From Flavobacteriales bacterium UBA2426 (GTDB taxonomy: Bacteria; Bacteroidota; Bacteroidia; Flavobacteriales_F; PHOS-HE28), in NCBI GenBank assembly GCA_002342985.1, contig DDRC01000107.1, positions 1-6,739 of the forward strand: a DNA stretch of 6,739 nucleotides, in the 5' to 3' direction. The notes under the pieces were generated by a model. That model was not told the DNA's origin. It made no database searches and saw only the letters and a list, made by a program, of their open reading frames with translations. The position numbers and the translations under genes were made by a program. Shown piece by piece: positions 1 to 6,353 of the stretch. The first letter of the stretch is position 1, and each line of letters starts with the position of its first letter.

Positions 1-668
1 TTGCGTTCGGCGCGGCCCACGTAGGTGTTCTCCCACAGGATGTTGCCGTTGGTGAGGTCGATCCGGACGATCTGGTTCTTGTAACCGCTGAAGAGGGCCC
101 CCAGGTTGCCGGGCACGAAGTTCACCATCACCAGCTTGTTGTCGCCGGTGACCACGTACTGGCCCACCACGCCCTTGAACTTGTCGGTGCTCCAGCGCTC
201 CTCACCGGTGCGGGCCATCATCCACACCAGGCGCTCCTTCAGCGAGATCGCGAAGCCATCCAGCTCGGGGATGTACACCACGTTCTCATCGGTCACGTTC
301 TGGTACTTGTCCGTGGCCCACAGCAGGCGGCCATCGCTCATGTCCAGGCAGGCGATCTGGTCCTTGCCCATCTTGCGGTCGAAGAGGAAGAGCACGTTGC
401 TCTCCCAGAAGGGGACCAGTTCGTCCACCTTGTTCAGGCGGGGTGCCAGGTCCTTGAACCTGCCGGTCCACCGCGTGGCGCCGGTCTTGTTGTCGAATAC
501 GGTGATCTCCTTCTCGCTGGCGGCGTAGCTGTAGCCACGCTCCTCGGTGCCGGTGCCGGTATGTTCGATGCGGTGCTCCAGTTTGGTCTCCCATATCGTG
601 GGCATGTCCTCCTGGGCAAGCAGCCCCGTGGCACACAGCAGTGATCCGGTGATGAGCAGATGTTTCAT
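1..668 (-). CDS. Exported PQQ-like beta-propeller repeat protein, C-terminus cut off by the window edge
   Basis: The frame is open from an ATG at 668 down to base 1, giving 222 complete codons and no stop, so the protein continues outside the window. It begins MKHLLITGSLLCATGLLAQ, a Sec-type signal peptide that probably ends near Ala18-Gln19. The mature part has repeats of the PQQ-enzyme type, each a short strand, an Asp-x-x-(T/D/N)-G turn and then a Trp: ITVFDNKTGATRW (about 55-67), IACLDMSDGRLLW (105-117), MARTGEERW (151-159) and IVRIDLTNGNILW (200-212). Proteins with this fold are eight-bladed propellers. Some are PQQ dehydrogenases, but many exported ones bind no cofactor and act as scaffolds (BamB is one example). 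No dehydrogenase-specific residues are visible in this part, so enzymatic activity should not be assumed. It is the last visible gene of a minus-strand group, 23 bp after the small exported protein, and has no Shine-Dalgarno. The signal peptide and fold are confident; the function is unknown. Confidence 0.82.
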   Translation of the reverse strand, partial: MKHLLITGSLLCATGLLAQEDMPTIWETKLEHRIEHTGTGTEERGYSYAASEKEITVFDNKTGATRWTGRFKDLAPRLNKVDELVPFWESNVLFLFDRKMGKDQIACLDMSDGRLLWATDKYQNVTDENVVYIPELDGFAISLKERLVWMMARTGEERWSTDKFKGVVGQYVVTGDNKLVMVNFVPGNLGALFSGYKNQIVRIDLTNGNILWENTYVGRAER

Positions 669-691
669 GGTCGGTGGGTTGTTGTCGCTTT

Positions 692-1069
692 TTATCGGTG
701 GATGGTGTTGAGGTCGAACGTGTGTTCAATGCGGTACTGGCGGCCCTTGGGCATCTTGAAAGGCAGCTCCAGCTGGTGGACCAGGTCCTTGAAGCGGTTC
801 TGCGAACGCTGGTCGTGCATCTCGGCGCTCACCACGAACACGCTGCTGATATCGCCCTTCTCGCGAAAGCTCACCTGGATCACATAGCGGCCGATGAGCT
901 GCTCCTTCACCACCGCCTCGTGCAGGGGTTGTCCAGGCTGCAGGGCGGCATCCAGCGCCAGAGTGGCGCGGGCCAGGATGGTCTCCTTGTCCTCCAGCAG
1001 CTCCTTCTTCTGGGCCGCGGCGGTGAGGCCGATGCTCACCAGGAACAGGATGGTGAGAAGGTGTTTCAT
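692..1069 (-). CDS. Small exported protein of unknown function (125 aa), faint TonB C-terminal-like pattern
   Basis: The chosen start is the ATG at 1069, not the in-frame ATG at 1084. It makes a clean ATGA overlap with the stop of the upstream propeller gene and puts a good signal peptide (MKHLLTILFLVSIGLTAAAQ) exactly at the N-terminus. The mature protein is about 105 residues: a charged, helix-prone stretch (21-59), then alternating strands around GRYVIQVSF (60-68) and GDISSVFVV (72-80), a helix near 90-100, and a final strand at 111-120. The order strand, Gly turn, strand, helix, 'LPFKMPKG', strand is loosely like the C-terminal domain of TonB-type proteins. There is no transmembrane anchor with a proline-rich spacer, so it is not a TonB itself. 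I do not recognise the family. The ATGA overlap suggests translational coupling with the propeller protein upstream, and the PQQ-like gene follows 23 bp later. Confidence 0.75.
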   Translation of the reverse strand: MKHLLTILFLVSIGLTAAAQKKELLEDKETILARATLALDAALQPGQPLHEAVVKEQLIGRYVIQVSFREKGDISSVFVVSAEMHDQRSQNRFKDLVHQLELPFKMPKGRQYRIEHTFDLNTIHR

Positions 1070-2256
1070 GGGGCGTAGGTCCATTCGATGAGGCGATTGC
1101 CGAACGTCATGAGCAGGCGCCGGCCATCGGGCAGGAACACGAAGGAGACCCGGCCATCGCTGGGGAACTCGGCCTTGCTGGCCATCTTCTCGAACAGGCG
1201 GTAGCTCAGTACGAAGCGGTCCACCATGCGGCCGGTGGCGCGCTCGTAGAGGTGCACCTCCATGAACTTGTTGCCCTGGCTGCCGATGGCGAAGAGCTTC
1301 CCGTCAGCACTGATGCGGAAATCAGGTTCGTACTGCGCCAGGGAAGGGAACGCGGTGCGGCGCATGGCACCGGTCCGGGCATCGGCCACGCTCACGTAGC
1401 ACTGGTTCGGGTTGGGATTGCCGCCCTTCCGCGTGTGCGGCTTGGCGTGGATCCACAGGTCCTGCCCGTCGGGGCTGTACTCCAACCGGAAGATCTTGTC
1501 GAAGAGCTCGTCCAGCGTGTGGAGCGGCTTCAGGGTGGCCAGGTCGTACACCGTCACCAACTGGCCTACTTTCAGCGCGTTCTTCAGTGCATCCTTGTCG
1601 TTGCGCAGCCCGGTAAGCGCTTCCAGTTCGGTCTTGGTGGGCTTGTGTGCCACGGCGATGCGCTGCCCGTTGCGGCTCACGGCCACGGCATTCCCTGTGC
1701 GCTCAAGGCCGGCGGACGACCGCTTTCCACTGGCCAGGTCCACCAGATGAAGGCCCTCCTTGCCCAATGTCACCACGGTGGTCTCGTCGGGTGTCAAGGC
1801 GGCCGCATACAGCTCGTCCATGGAGAAGACCGCCTTGCCTGTGGTCACGTCGACCACCTCGTACTTGATGGGCCGGTCCTTGTTGGGGGCATAGTCCAGG
1901 TAGAAAAGCTGCTGCAGCAGGATGTATCTGCCTGTGCTGCTGAAGCGTGCGCGGGACCCGGCGTACCAGTTTTCCACGTCGATGGTGCGCACCTGGGCCT
2001 CGTCGCTGGCGGGGAAGAGTCGGTAGGGGAAGCCTTGCGTGGCGGAGAGGCCCACGGTGCTGCCATCCGGCGAAACATCGATCCAGCTGGTGAGGTAGCC
2101 GGCGATGCTCTCGGTGCCGCCCACTTTCAGGATGCGGTACTCCTGTCCATCGTCCTGAGCGGTGGAAGCGAGGGTCAGCAGCCCTGCGAGGGCTGTGGCG
2201 ATAATTGCCGGGGAGGAGTGGCGGCCAAGCCTGATTGAACCAGCGTTTATGGTCAC
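1066..2256 (-). CDS. Exported WD40-like beta-propeller protein, probably seven-bladed (396 aa)
   Basis: The start is a GTG at 2256. The frame is open upstream to a TAG but has no ATG there, and the next in-frame Met is at residue 146, inside the fold. From the GTG the protein has a basic n-region (R9, R12, H13), a hydrophobic core (about 16-32) and a likely cleavage after STA (31-33), so it is predicted to be secreted to the periplasm. Seven turn motifs of the SPDG type follow: SPDG (62-65), SSTG (106-109), TPDE (155-158), SRNG (194-197), SPDG (261-264), SADG (316-319) and LPDG (375-378). Most are followed by a hydrophobic strand, as in WD40/YVTN-like propellers, and the count fits a seven-bladed ring filling the whole mature protein. 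No catalytic domain is attached, so a binding or scaffold role is likely. It starts 113 bp after mnmE on the same strand and overlaps the next gene by four bases. No Shine-Dalgarno or clear -7 box is visible, so read-through from mnmE is possible. Confidence 0.8.
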   Translation of the reverse strand: MTINAGSIRLGRHSSPAIIATALAGLLTLASTAQDDGQEYRILKVGGTESIAGYLTSWIDVSPDGSTVGLSATQGFPYRLFPASDEAQVRTIDVENWYAGSRARFSSTGRYILLQQLFYLDYAPNKDRPIKYEVVDVTTGKAVFSMDELYAAALTPDETTVVTLGKEGLHLVDLASGKRSSAGLERTGNAVAVSRNGQRIAVAHKPTKTELEALTGLRNDKDALKNALKVGQLVTVYDLATLKPLHTLDELFDKIFRLEYSPDGQDLWIHAKPHTRKGGNPNPNQCYVSVADARTGAMRRTAFPSLAQYEPDFRISADGKLFAIGSQGNKFMEVHLYERATGRMVDRFVLSYRLFEKMASKAEFPSDGRVSFVFLPDGRRLLMTFGNRLIEWTYAP

Positions 2257-2369
2257 GATGACGGAGGGCTGGGGAGCATCCCCTTGATTAGGAGGCCCTT
2301 CCTACGTGACCTGCGGCGATGAGTTGCGTGGAGATGCGTGCCGCGGAGCATGGTCGGCAGGCAGCATTG

Positions 2370-3719
2370 CTACTTGCCGATGCAGAACCGGCTGAAGATG
2401 CTGCCGAGCAGATCATCCGGCGTGATGCGCCCGGTGATCTCGCCAAGGTGGTGCTGCGCCCGTCGGAGGTCCACTGCCAGCAACTCGCCGCTGAGTCCGC
2501 GCTCGATGGCGTTGCGGGCATCATGCAGCGCTGCGCGTGCCTTGGTGAGCGCATCCACATGGCGGGCGTTGGTCACCGCCGCATCGCCGGTGCCGCCCTG
2601 CAGGGCATTGACCTGCACCAGGAAGCGCTCCCGGAGGGCTTCGAGGCCTTGCCCGGCCTTCGCGCTGATGGCGAGGGTCGATCCAGGGGGGGTGAGGGCC
2701 AGGTCGGCCTTGTTGAGCACCGGGATGATCACAGGCCCTTCACCGATGCGCTCGCGCAGCATGGCGGCCTCGAAGGCGAAGGCCTGTTCGTTCATCACCG
2801 TTGCATCGCCCAGGAGCACCACGATGGCGGCCTCGCGGGCCTTCCTGTAACTGCGCTCGATGCCCATCCGCTCGATGGCATCGTCGGTTCGGCGGATTCC
2901 GGCGGTATCGATGAAGCGGAAGAGCACCCCGCCGATGGTGATGGCCTCCTCCACGGTATCGCGCGTGGTGCCCGGGATGTCGCTCACGATGGCGCGGTCC
3001 TCCTCCAGCAGCGCATTCAGCAGCGTGCTCTTGCCGCTGTTGGGGGCGCCCACGATGGCCACTGGAACGCCCTGCTTTACGGCATTGCCGTAGCGGAAGC
3101 TGTCGATGAGCCCGGTGCAGACCGCGGCCACCCCATCGATGAGCTCCACGAGCTGCGGCCGCTTCGCGAATTCCACATCCTCCTCGCCGAAATCCAGCTC
3201 GAGCTCCACCAGCGCGGCGAAATCGATGAGCTGCTGGCGGAGCCCTTCGATCCGCTGACCGAATCCGCCACGGAGCTGCTGGAGCGCCAGCCGGTGCTGC
3301 GCGGCGCTCTGGCTGGCGATGAGGTCGGCTACGGCCTCGGCCTGGCTGAGGTCGAGCTTGCGGTTGAGGAAGGCCCGCTGCGTGAACTCGCCGGGGAGCG
3401 CCAGCCGCGCGCCAGCCGCGAGCAGCGCCTCCATCACGCGCTGCTGGATGTAGGGCGAGCCGTGCACAGCCAGCTCCACCACGTCCTCGCCGGTGTAGGA
3501 GCGGGGGGCCTTGAACACCGTTGCCAGGCCCTCGTCGATCCGGCCCTCGGAATCGCTGAGCGCTGCGAGATAGGCGTGCCGGTCCGTGGGCTCCTCCGGC
3601 AGGCCGGGCACCAGCGAGCGCACCACGCGGATGGCATCGGGCCCTGACAGCCGGGCCAGTGCGATGGCACCGGTGCCCGGGGCGGTGGACAGGGCGGCGA
3701 TGGTGTCGCGGAGCAGCAT
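2370..3719 (-). CDS. mnmE: tRNA uridine-5-carboxymethylaminomethyl(34) synthesis GTPase MnmE
   Basis: MnmE works with MnmG (GidA) in the cytoplasm to add a carboxymethylaminomethyl (or aminomethyl) group to C5 of the wobble uridine U34 in certain tRNAs. It uses GTP and a tetrahydrofolate one-carbon donor. The ATG at 3719 gives 449 aa, close to the usual 450-460, and starts at the conserved N-terminus (DTIAALSTAPGTGAIA). The longer in-frame start at 3797 would add 26 unrelated residues. The N-terminal folate-binding domain shows SYTGEDVVEL (74-83) and PGEFTQRAFLN (109-119). The inserted G domain has G1 GAPNSGKS (224-231), the G2 region PGTTRD (249-254), G3 DTAG (271-274), G4 NKAD (336-339) and G5 SAK (352-354). 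The helical domain resumes and ends with the family hallmark FCIGK, including Cys446. All key residues are present. It is divergent from the NDH-2 gene and followed on its own strand by the propeller group. Confidence 0.98.
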   Translation of the reverse strand: MLLRDTIAALSTAPGTGAIALARLSGPDAIRVVRSLVPGLPEEPTDRHAYLAALSDSEGRIDEGLATVFKAPRSYTGEDVVELAVHGSPYIQQRVMEALLAAGARLALPGEFTQRAFLNRKLDLSQAEAVADLIASQSAAQHRLALQQLRGGFGQRIEGLRQQLIDFAALVELELDFGEEDVEFAKRPQLVELIDGVAAVCTGLIDSFRYGNAVKQGVPVAIVGAPNSGKSTLLNALLEEDRAIVSDIPGTTRDTVEEAITIGGVLFRFIDTAGIRRTDDAIERMGIERSYRKAREAAIVVLLGDATVMNEQAFAFEAAMLRERIGEGPVIIPVLNKADLALTPPGSTLAISAKAGQGLEALRERFLVQVNALQGGTGDAAVTNARHVDALTKARAALHDARNAIERGLSGELLAVDLRRAQHHLGEITGRITPDDLLGSIFSRFCIGK

Positions 3720-3728
3720 CAGCGGTGG

Positions 3729-3736
3729 CAAATGTC
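3729..3736 (-). promoter_or_regulatory. Putative -7 box for mnmE
   Basis: Read on the minus strand the bases are GACATTTG followed by C, one mismatch from the Bacteroidota -7 consensus TAnnTTTG. The box ends 9 bases before the mnmE ATG, so the leader would be very short. No clear TTTG-type -33 element is visible; it would have to lie inside the start of the NDH-2 gene. The call rests on sequence likeness and position only. Confidence 0.45.
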
Positions 3737-3738
3737 CG

Positions 3739-3746
3739 GAACTTCG
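3739..3746 (+). promoter_or_regulatory. Putative -7 box for the NDH-2 gene
   Basis: GAACTTCG followed by C matches the xAnnTTCGC form seen before two other genes in this window. Only 5 bases separate it from the ATG at 3752, so a transcript started here would be leaderless or almost so. Its -33 region would fall inside the 5' end of mnmE. It is the weakest of the four boxes, because position 1 is G and the spacing is very short. Confidence 0.35.
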
Positions 3747-3751
3747 CCCCC

Positions 3752-5077
3752 ATGTGGACCATCGACAAGCACCGGTACGACAAGCTGCCCTATCCAACGG
3801 TGATCGTGGTCGGCGGCGGGTTCGCCGGCCTGGAGGTGGTGCAGGGGCTGGCCGGCCAGCCCTACAAGGTGCTCCTCCTCGATAAGCAGAACCACCACTG
3901 CTTCCAGCCGCTGCTCTACCAGGTGGCTACGGCGAGCCTGGGTGCCGACAGCATCGGCCATCCTTTCCGCCGCACGGTGGGCCCCATGCCGAACGTGGCC
4001 TTCCGCATGGCGGAAGTCCTGCGCGTGGTGCCCCAGGAGAAGCGCATCGAGACCTCGGTGGGCGACTTCCGGTACGACCTGCTCATCCTGGCGTTGGGGA
4101 GCACCACCAATTTCTTCGGCAACCGGGCCATGGCCGAGCATGCCATGCAGCTGAAGAGTATCAGCCAGGCCCTCGATATCCGTAGCGATTTCCTCCAGGA
4201 GTTCGAGCGGGCCATGGTGCTGCTGGAGGAGGAGGAGCGCCGCCGCTGCCTGAACTTCGTCATCGTGGGCGCAGGTCCCACAGGGGTGGAGCTGGCCGGG
4301 GCCCTGGCGGAGATCCGCCGGACCGTGCTCCGGCACGAGTACCGCGAGCTCGACAGCAGCCTCATGCGGATCGTGCTCATCGACAGCAACGACCGGGTGC
4401 TGAAGAGCTTCAGCCCGGCGTCGAGCGCCCGCGCGCTGCGCTACCTGGAAGAACTCGGCGTGGAGGTGCGTCTCGGCCAGCGCGTGATGGGCGGTGATGA
4501 CGAGCGCATCCAGCTCGACGACGGCACCGGGCTGGAGACGAACACGGTGATCTGGGCGGCCGGGGTGAAGGGAATGCTCATTCCGGGCCTCGAGACGGCC
4601 GTGCATGAGCGCGCCAATCGCTATCAGGTGGACCGGATGAACGCCGTGCAGGGCGCCGAGGGCGTGTATGCCCTCGGCGACATCGCGTTGATGGCCGAGG
4701 AAGCTTGGCCGCACGGTCACCCGCAGGTGGCGCAGGCCGCCATCCAGCAGGCACGGCACCTTGTCCGGAACCTGATCCGCCGGTCGCGCGGGGAGGGGGC
4801 AATCCCCTTCTGCTACCGGGACAAGGGCAGCATGGCGGTGATCGGCAGGCGCCGTGCGGTGGTGGATCTAGGCCGGAGGAGCTTCGGCGGCACGCTTGCC
4901 TGGCTGCTGTGGATGTTCGTGCATGTGGTGCAGCTGGTGGGCTTCCGCAACCGGGTGATGGTGCTGGTCAATTGGGCCTGGAAGTACCTGAGCTGGAAGA
5001 ACACCATACGGCTCATCGTGCGCCCCTATGTGCGCCGGGGAACCGTCATCGTGCGGCCCTTCACGCCGGTGGAGTAG
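3752..5077 (+). CDS. ndh: NAD(P)/FAD-dependent oxidoreductase, type II NADH:quinone dehydrogenase (NDH-2)-like
   Basis: NDH-2 enzymes oxidise NADH at the cytoplasmic face of the inner membrane and pass electrons through FAD to quinone without pumping protons. The protein from the ATG at 3752 has 441 aa, typical for the family. An in-frame ATG at 3659 would run back through the mnmE start and is rejected. Visible parts are the FAD Rossmann motif VIVVGGGFAGLE (17-28), the conserved HHCFQPLLYQVAT block (48-60), ALGSTTNFFG (114-123), the second Rossmann motif for NADH, FVIVGAGPTGVELAG (169-183), the FAD-contacting VYALGD (305-310), and AQAAIQQ (327-333), matching the quinone-site AQxAxQ motif. 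A hydrophobic, Trp-rich C-terminal stretch (about 382-415) fits the membrane-anchoring region. It is divergent from mnmE, with a 45-bp gap to the MFS gene. The family is confident; the choice of NADH over NADPH and the exact quinone are inferred. Confidence 0.92.
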   Translation: MWTIDKHRYDKLPYPTVIVVGGGFAGLEVVQGLAGQPYKVLLLDKQNHHCFQPLLYQVATASLGADSIGHPFRRTVGPMPNVAFRMAEVLRVVPQEKRIETSVGDFRYDLLILALGSTTNFFGNRAMAEHAMQLKSISQALDIRSDFLQEFERAMVLLEEEERRRCLNFVIVGAGPTGVELAGALAEIRRTVLRHEYRELDSSLMRIVLIDSNDRVLKSFSPASSARALRYLEELGVEVRLGQRVMGGDDERIQLDDGTGLETNTVIWAAGVKGMLIPGLETAVHERANRYQVDRMNAVQGAEGVYALGDIALMAEEAWPHGHPQVAQAAIQQARHLVRNLIRRSRGEGAIPFCYRDKGSMAVIGRRRAVVDLGRRSFGGTLAWLLWMFVHVVQLVGFRNRVMVLVNWAWKYLSWKNTIRLIVRPYVRRGTVIVRPFTPVE

Positions 5078-5101
5078 CCCGCAGGCCTGCCACCCGCGGC
5101 C

Positions 5102-5109
5102 TACTTTCG
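5102..5109 (+). promoter_or_regulatory. Putative -7 box for the MFS transporter gene
   Basis: TACTTTCG followed by C matches the Bacteroidota -7 consensus TAnnTTTG except for C in place of the last T. It lies 13 bases before the ATG at 5123 in a 45-bp intergenic gap. No TTTG-like -33 element is evident upstream. The nearly identical element before sucD supports the call. Confidence 0.5.
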
Positions 5110-5122
5110 CAGCCTTTTCCGC

Positions 5123-6304
5123 ATGGACCGACGGCTCGTCATCCTCTTCATCACCATCTTCATCGACCTGGTGGGCTTCGGGATCTTCGTTCCGGTGGTG
5201 CCGATCTACGCCCGCGAGCTCAACGCCAGCGAGTCGCTGGTGGGGGATACGGGCGCCCTCTTCAGCCTGATGATGTTCATCTTCACCCCGTTCTGGGGCA
5301 CCTTGAGCGACCGGTTCGGGCGGCGGCCGGTCATCCTCATCGCCGTGGGGCTCTCCGCCCTCAGCTATGTGCTCTTCGCGCACGCCACCACCATCACGCT
5401 CCTCATCGTCAGCCGCATGCTCACGGGCATCGGGTCGGGCAACATCACCGCCGCGCAGGCCTACATCACGGACATCACCCCGCCCGATCAGCGCGCGAAG
5501 GCCCTCGGCCTCATCGGTGCGGCATTCGGCCTGGGCTTCATCTTCGGCCCGCCCTTGGGGAGCCTGGTCTTCGACCGGCTGGGCGTGGAATGGGTGGGCT
5601 ACGTGGCGGCGATCATGTGCCTTGTCAACCTGGTGGCCGTGTGGGCCTTCCTGCCCGAGTCGCTGCGGGAGAAGGTGAGCCATCGCAAGATCCGGCTAAA
5701 GCCGGTTACCAGTGCCATCAAGGCCTTGCGCGAACCCCGCTTCCGCGACCTGTTCATCATCAGCTTCATCTACATCACCGCCTTCAGCATGATGCAGATG
5801 ACCATCGCCATGCTCTGGTACGATGACTACGGCTTGGACAAGAGGCAGATCGGGTACATGTTCGCCATCGTGGGCCTGGGTTCGGCGATCGTGCAAGGCA
5901 CCATGGTGGGCTGGCTCCAGCGCACCTTCGGGGAGCGGAACCTGATGATCTACGGTGCGCTCATGGTGGCGGTGGGGCTGGGCATGATCGCCTTCATCCC
6001 GGACAGCCTCTTCCTGCCGCTGAGCATCATCTCCATCGCGCTGCTCTCCCTCGGCAACGGGAGCCTGAGCCCCACCTTGCTATCGCAGCTCAGCCGCAAT
6101 GCCGAGCAGCATGAGCAGGGGGAGGTGCTGGGCATGAACCAGAGCTTCGGTTCGCTGGCGCGGATCGCAGGCCCTGCGCTCGGCGGCCGGCTCTACGAGA
6201 TGGGGCACAGCCTGCCCTATGTCGCATCGGGGCTGGTGATGCTCGGCGGCCTGTACTACGTGCACGGCTACCTGCGGGCCGTGGCCGGGCGCAAGACAGC
6301 GTGA
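5123..6304 (+). CDS. TetA-like MFS transporter (TCR/Tet family, drug:H+ antiporter type), 12 predicted TM helices
   Basis: The protein has 393 aa, the usual length for the TetA-like DHA1 group of inner-membrane exporters. The ATG at 5123 opens directly into helix 1. Family marks are DLVGFGIFVPVVP (15-27) in helix 1, motif A GTLSDRFGRRPV (59-70) in the loop between helices 2 and 3, the helix-4 block SRMLTGIGSGN (97-107), AYITDITPPDQRA (113-125) before helix 5, and motif C GAAFGLGFIFGPPLG (132-146). A basic cytoplasmic loop (about 182-207) separates the two six-helix halves. Helices 7-12 follow at roughly 208-231, 244-265, 272-291, 295-317, 338-357 and 363-383. No tetR-like regulator adjoins it and the neighbours are housekeeping genes, so it looks like a resident chromosomal exporter rather than an acquired resistance gene. 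The substrate cannot be read from the sequence, and tetracycline should not be assumed. Confidence 0.92.
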   Translation: MDRRLVILFITIFIDLVGFGIFVPVVPIYARELNASESLVGDTGALFSLMMFIFTPFWGTLSDRFGRRPVILIAVGLSALSYVLFAHATTITLLIVSRMLTGIGSGNITAAQAYITDITPPDQRAKALGLIGAAFGLGFIFGPPLGSLVFDRLGVEWVGYVAAIMCLVNLVAVWAFLPESLREKVSHRKIRLKPVTSAIKALREPRFRDLFIISFIYITAFSMMQMTIAMLWYDDYGLDKRQIGYMFAIVGLGSAIVQGTMVGWLQRTFGERNLMIYGALMVAVGLGMIAFIPDSLFLPLSIISIALLSLGNGSLSPTLLSQLSRNAEQHEQGEVLGMNQSFGSLARIAGPALGGRLYEMGHSLPYVASGLVMLGGLYYVHGYLRAVAGRKTA

Positions 6305-6316
6305 AATCCCAGCGGT

Positions 6317-6324
6317 TACCTTCG
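6317..6324 (+). promoter_or_regulatory. Putative -7 box for sucD
   Basis: TACCTTCG followed by C differs at one base from the element before the MFS gene and fits TAnnTT(T/C)G. It sits 29 bases before the sucD ATG in a 49-bp gap. No TTTG-like -33 element is evident. This suggests sucD has its own transcript. Confidence 0.5.
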
Positions 6325-6353
6325 CCGCCCATTCCTCTTAGTCATCGATACCC

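Noticed and set aside
1252..2238. Long plus-strand open frame (328 codons) opposite the WD40-like propeller gene
   Set aside because: It is antisense to a gene with clear propeller motifs and a signal peptide. Its translation is Ala/Gly/Val/His-rich with no recognisable domain, as expected for a GC-rich shadow frame.
2271..2283. Small hairpin GGGGA-GCA-TCCCC just upstream of the propeller gene
   Set aside because: The stem is only five pairs with a three-base loop and no T-run on the minus strand, so it is not convincing as a terminator or regulatory structure.
3399..3420. Tandem repeat of 11 bases (CGCCAGCCGCG twice) inside mnmE
   Set aside because: It has only two copies, in a GC-rich Ala/Gly/Leu/Arg coding stretch just before the conserved PGEF motif. 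The reading frame and family motifs are intact, so no function or disruption is implied.
2319..3647. Long plus-strand open frame (442 codons) opposite mnmE
   Set aside because: The minus strand here encodes a complete, motif-perfect MnmE; the opposite frame has no domain and is a composition artefact.
3720..3797. N-terminal extension of MnmE by 26 residues
   Set aside because: The added residues are Arg/Cys/Trp-rich and unlike the family, they run into the start of the divergent NDH-2 gene, and the ATG at 3719 gives the conserved N-terminus.
3719..4759. Minus-strand open frame (346 codons) opposite the NDH-2 gene
   Set aside because: It lies opposite a flavoprotein with both Rossmann motifs intact; the His/Ala/Gln-rich translation has no family likeness.
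5081..5090. Perfect palindrome GCAGGCCTGC between the NDH-2 and MFS genes
   Set aside because: It has no loop and no following T-run. A 10-bp palindrome in GC-rich DNA is easily chance, so neither terminator nor operator can be supported.
4868..5683. Minus-strand open frame (271 codons) opposite the NDH-2 end and MFS start
   Set aside because: It is rich in His, Glu and Asp with no domain, and antisense to confident genes.
4705..5826. Plus-strand open frame (373 codons) bridging the NDH-2 and MFS genes in another frame
   Set aside because: It overlaps two well-supported genes on the same strand and gives a low-complexity His/Arg/Gly-rich protein; it is a shadow.
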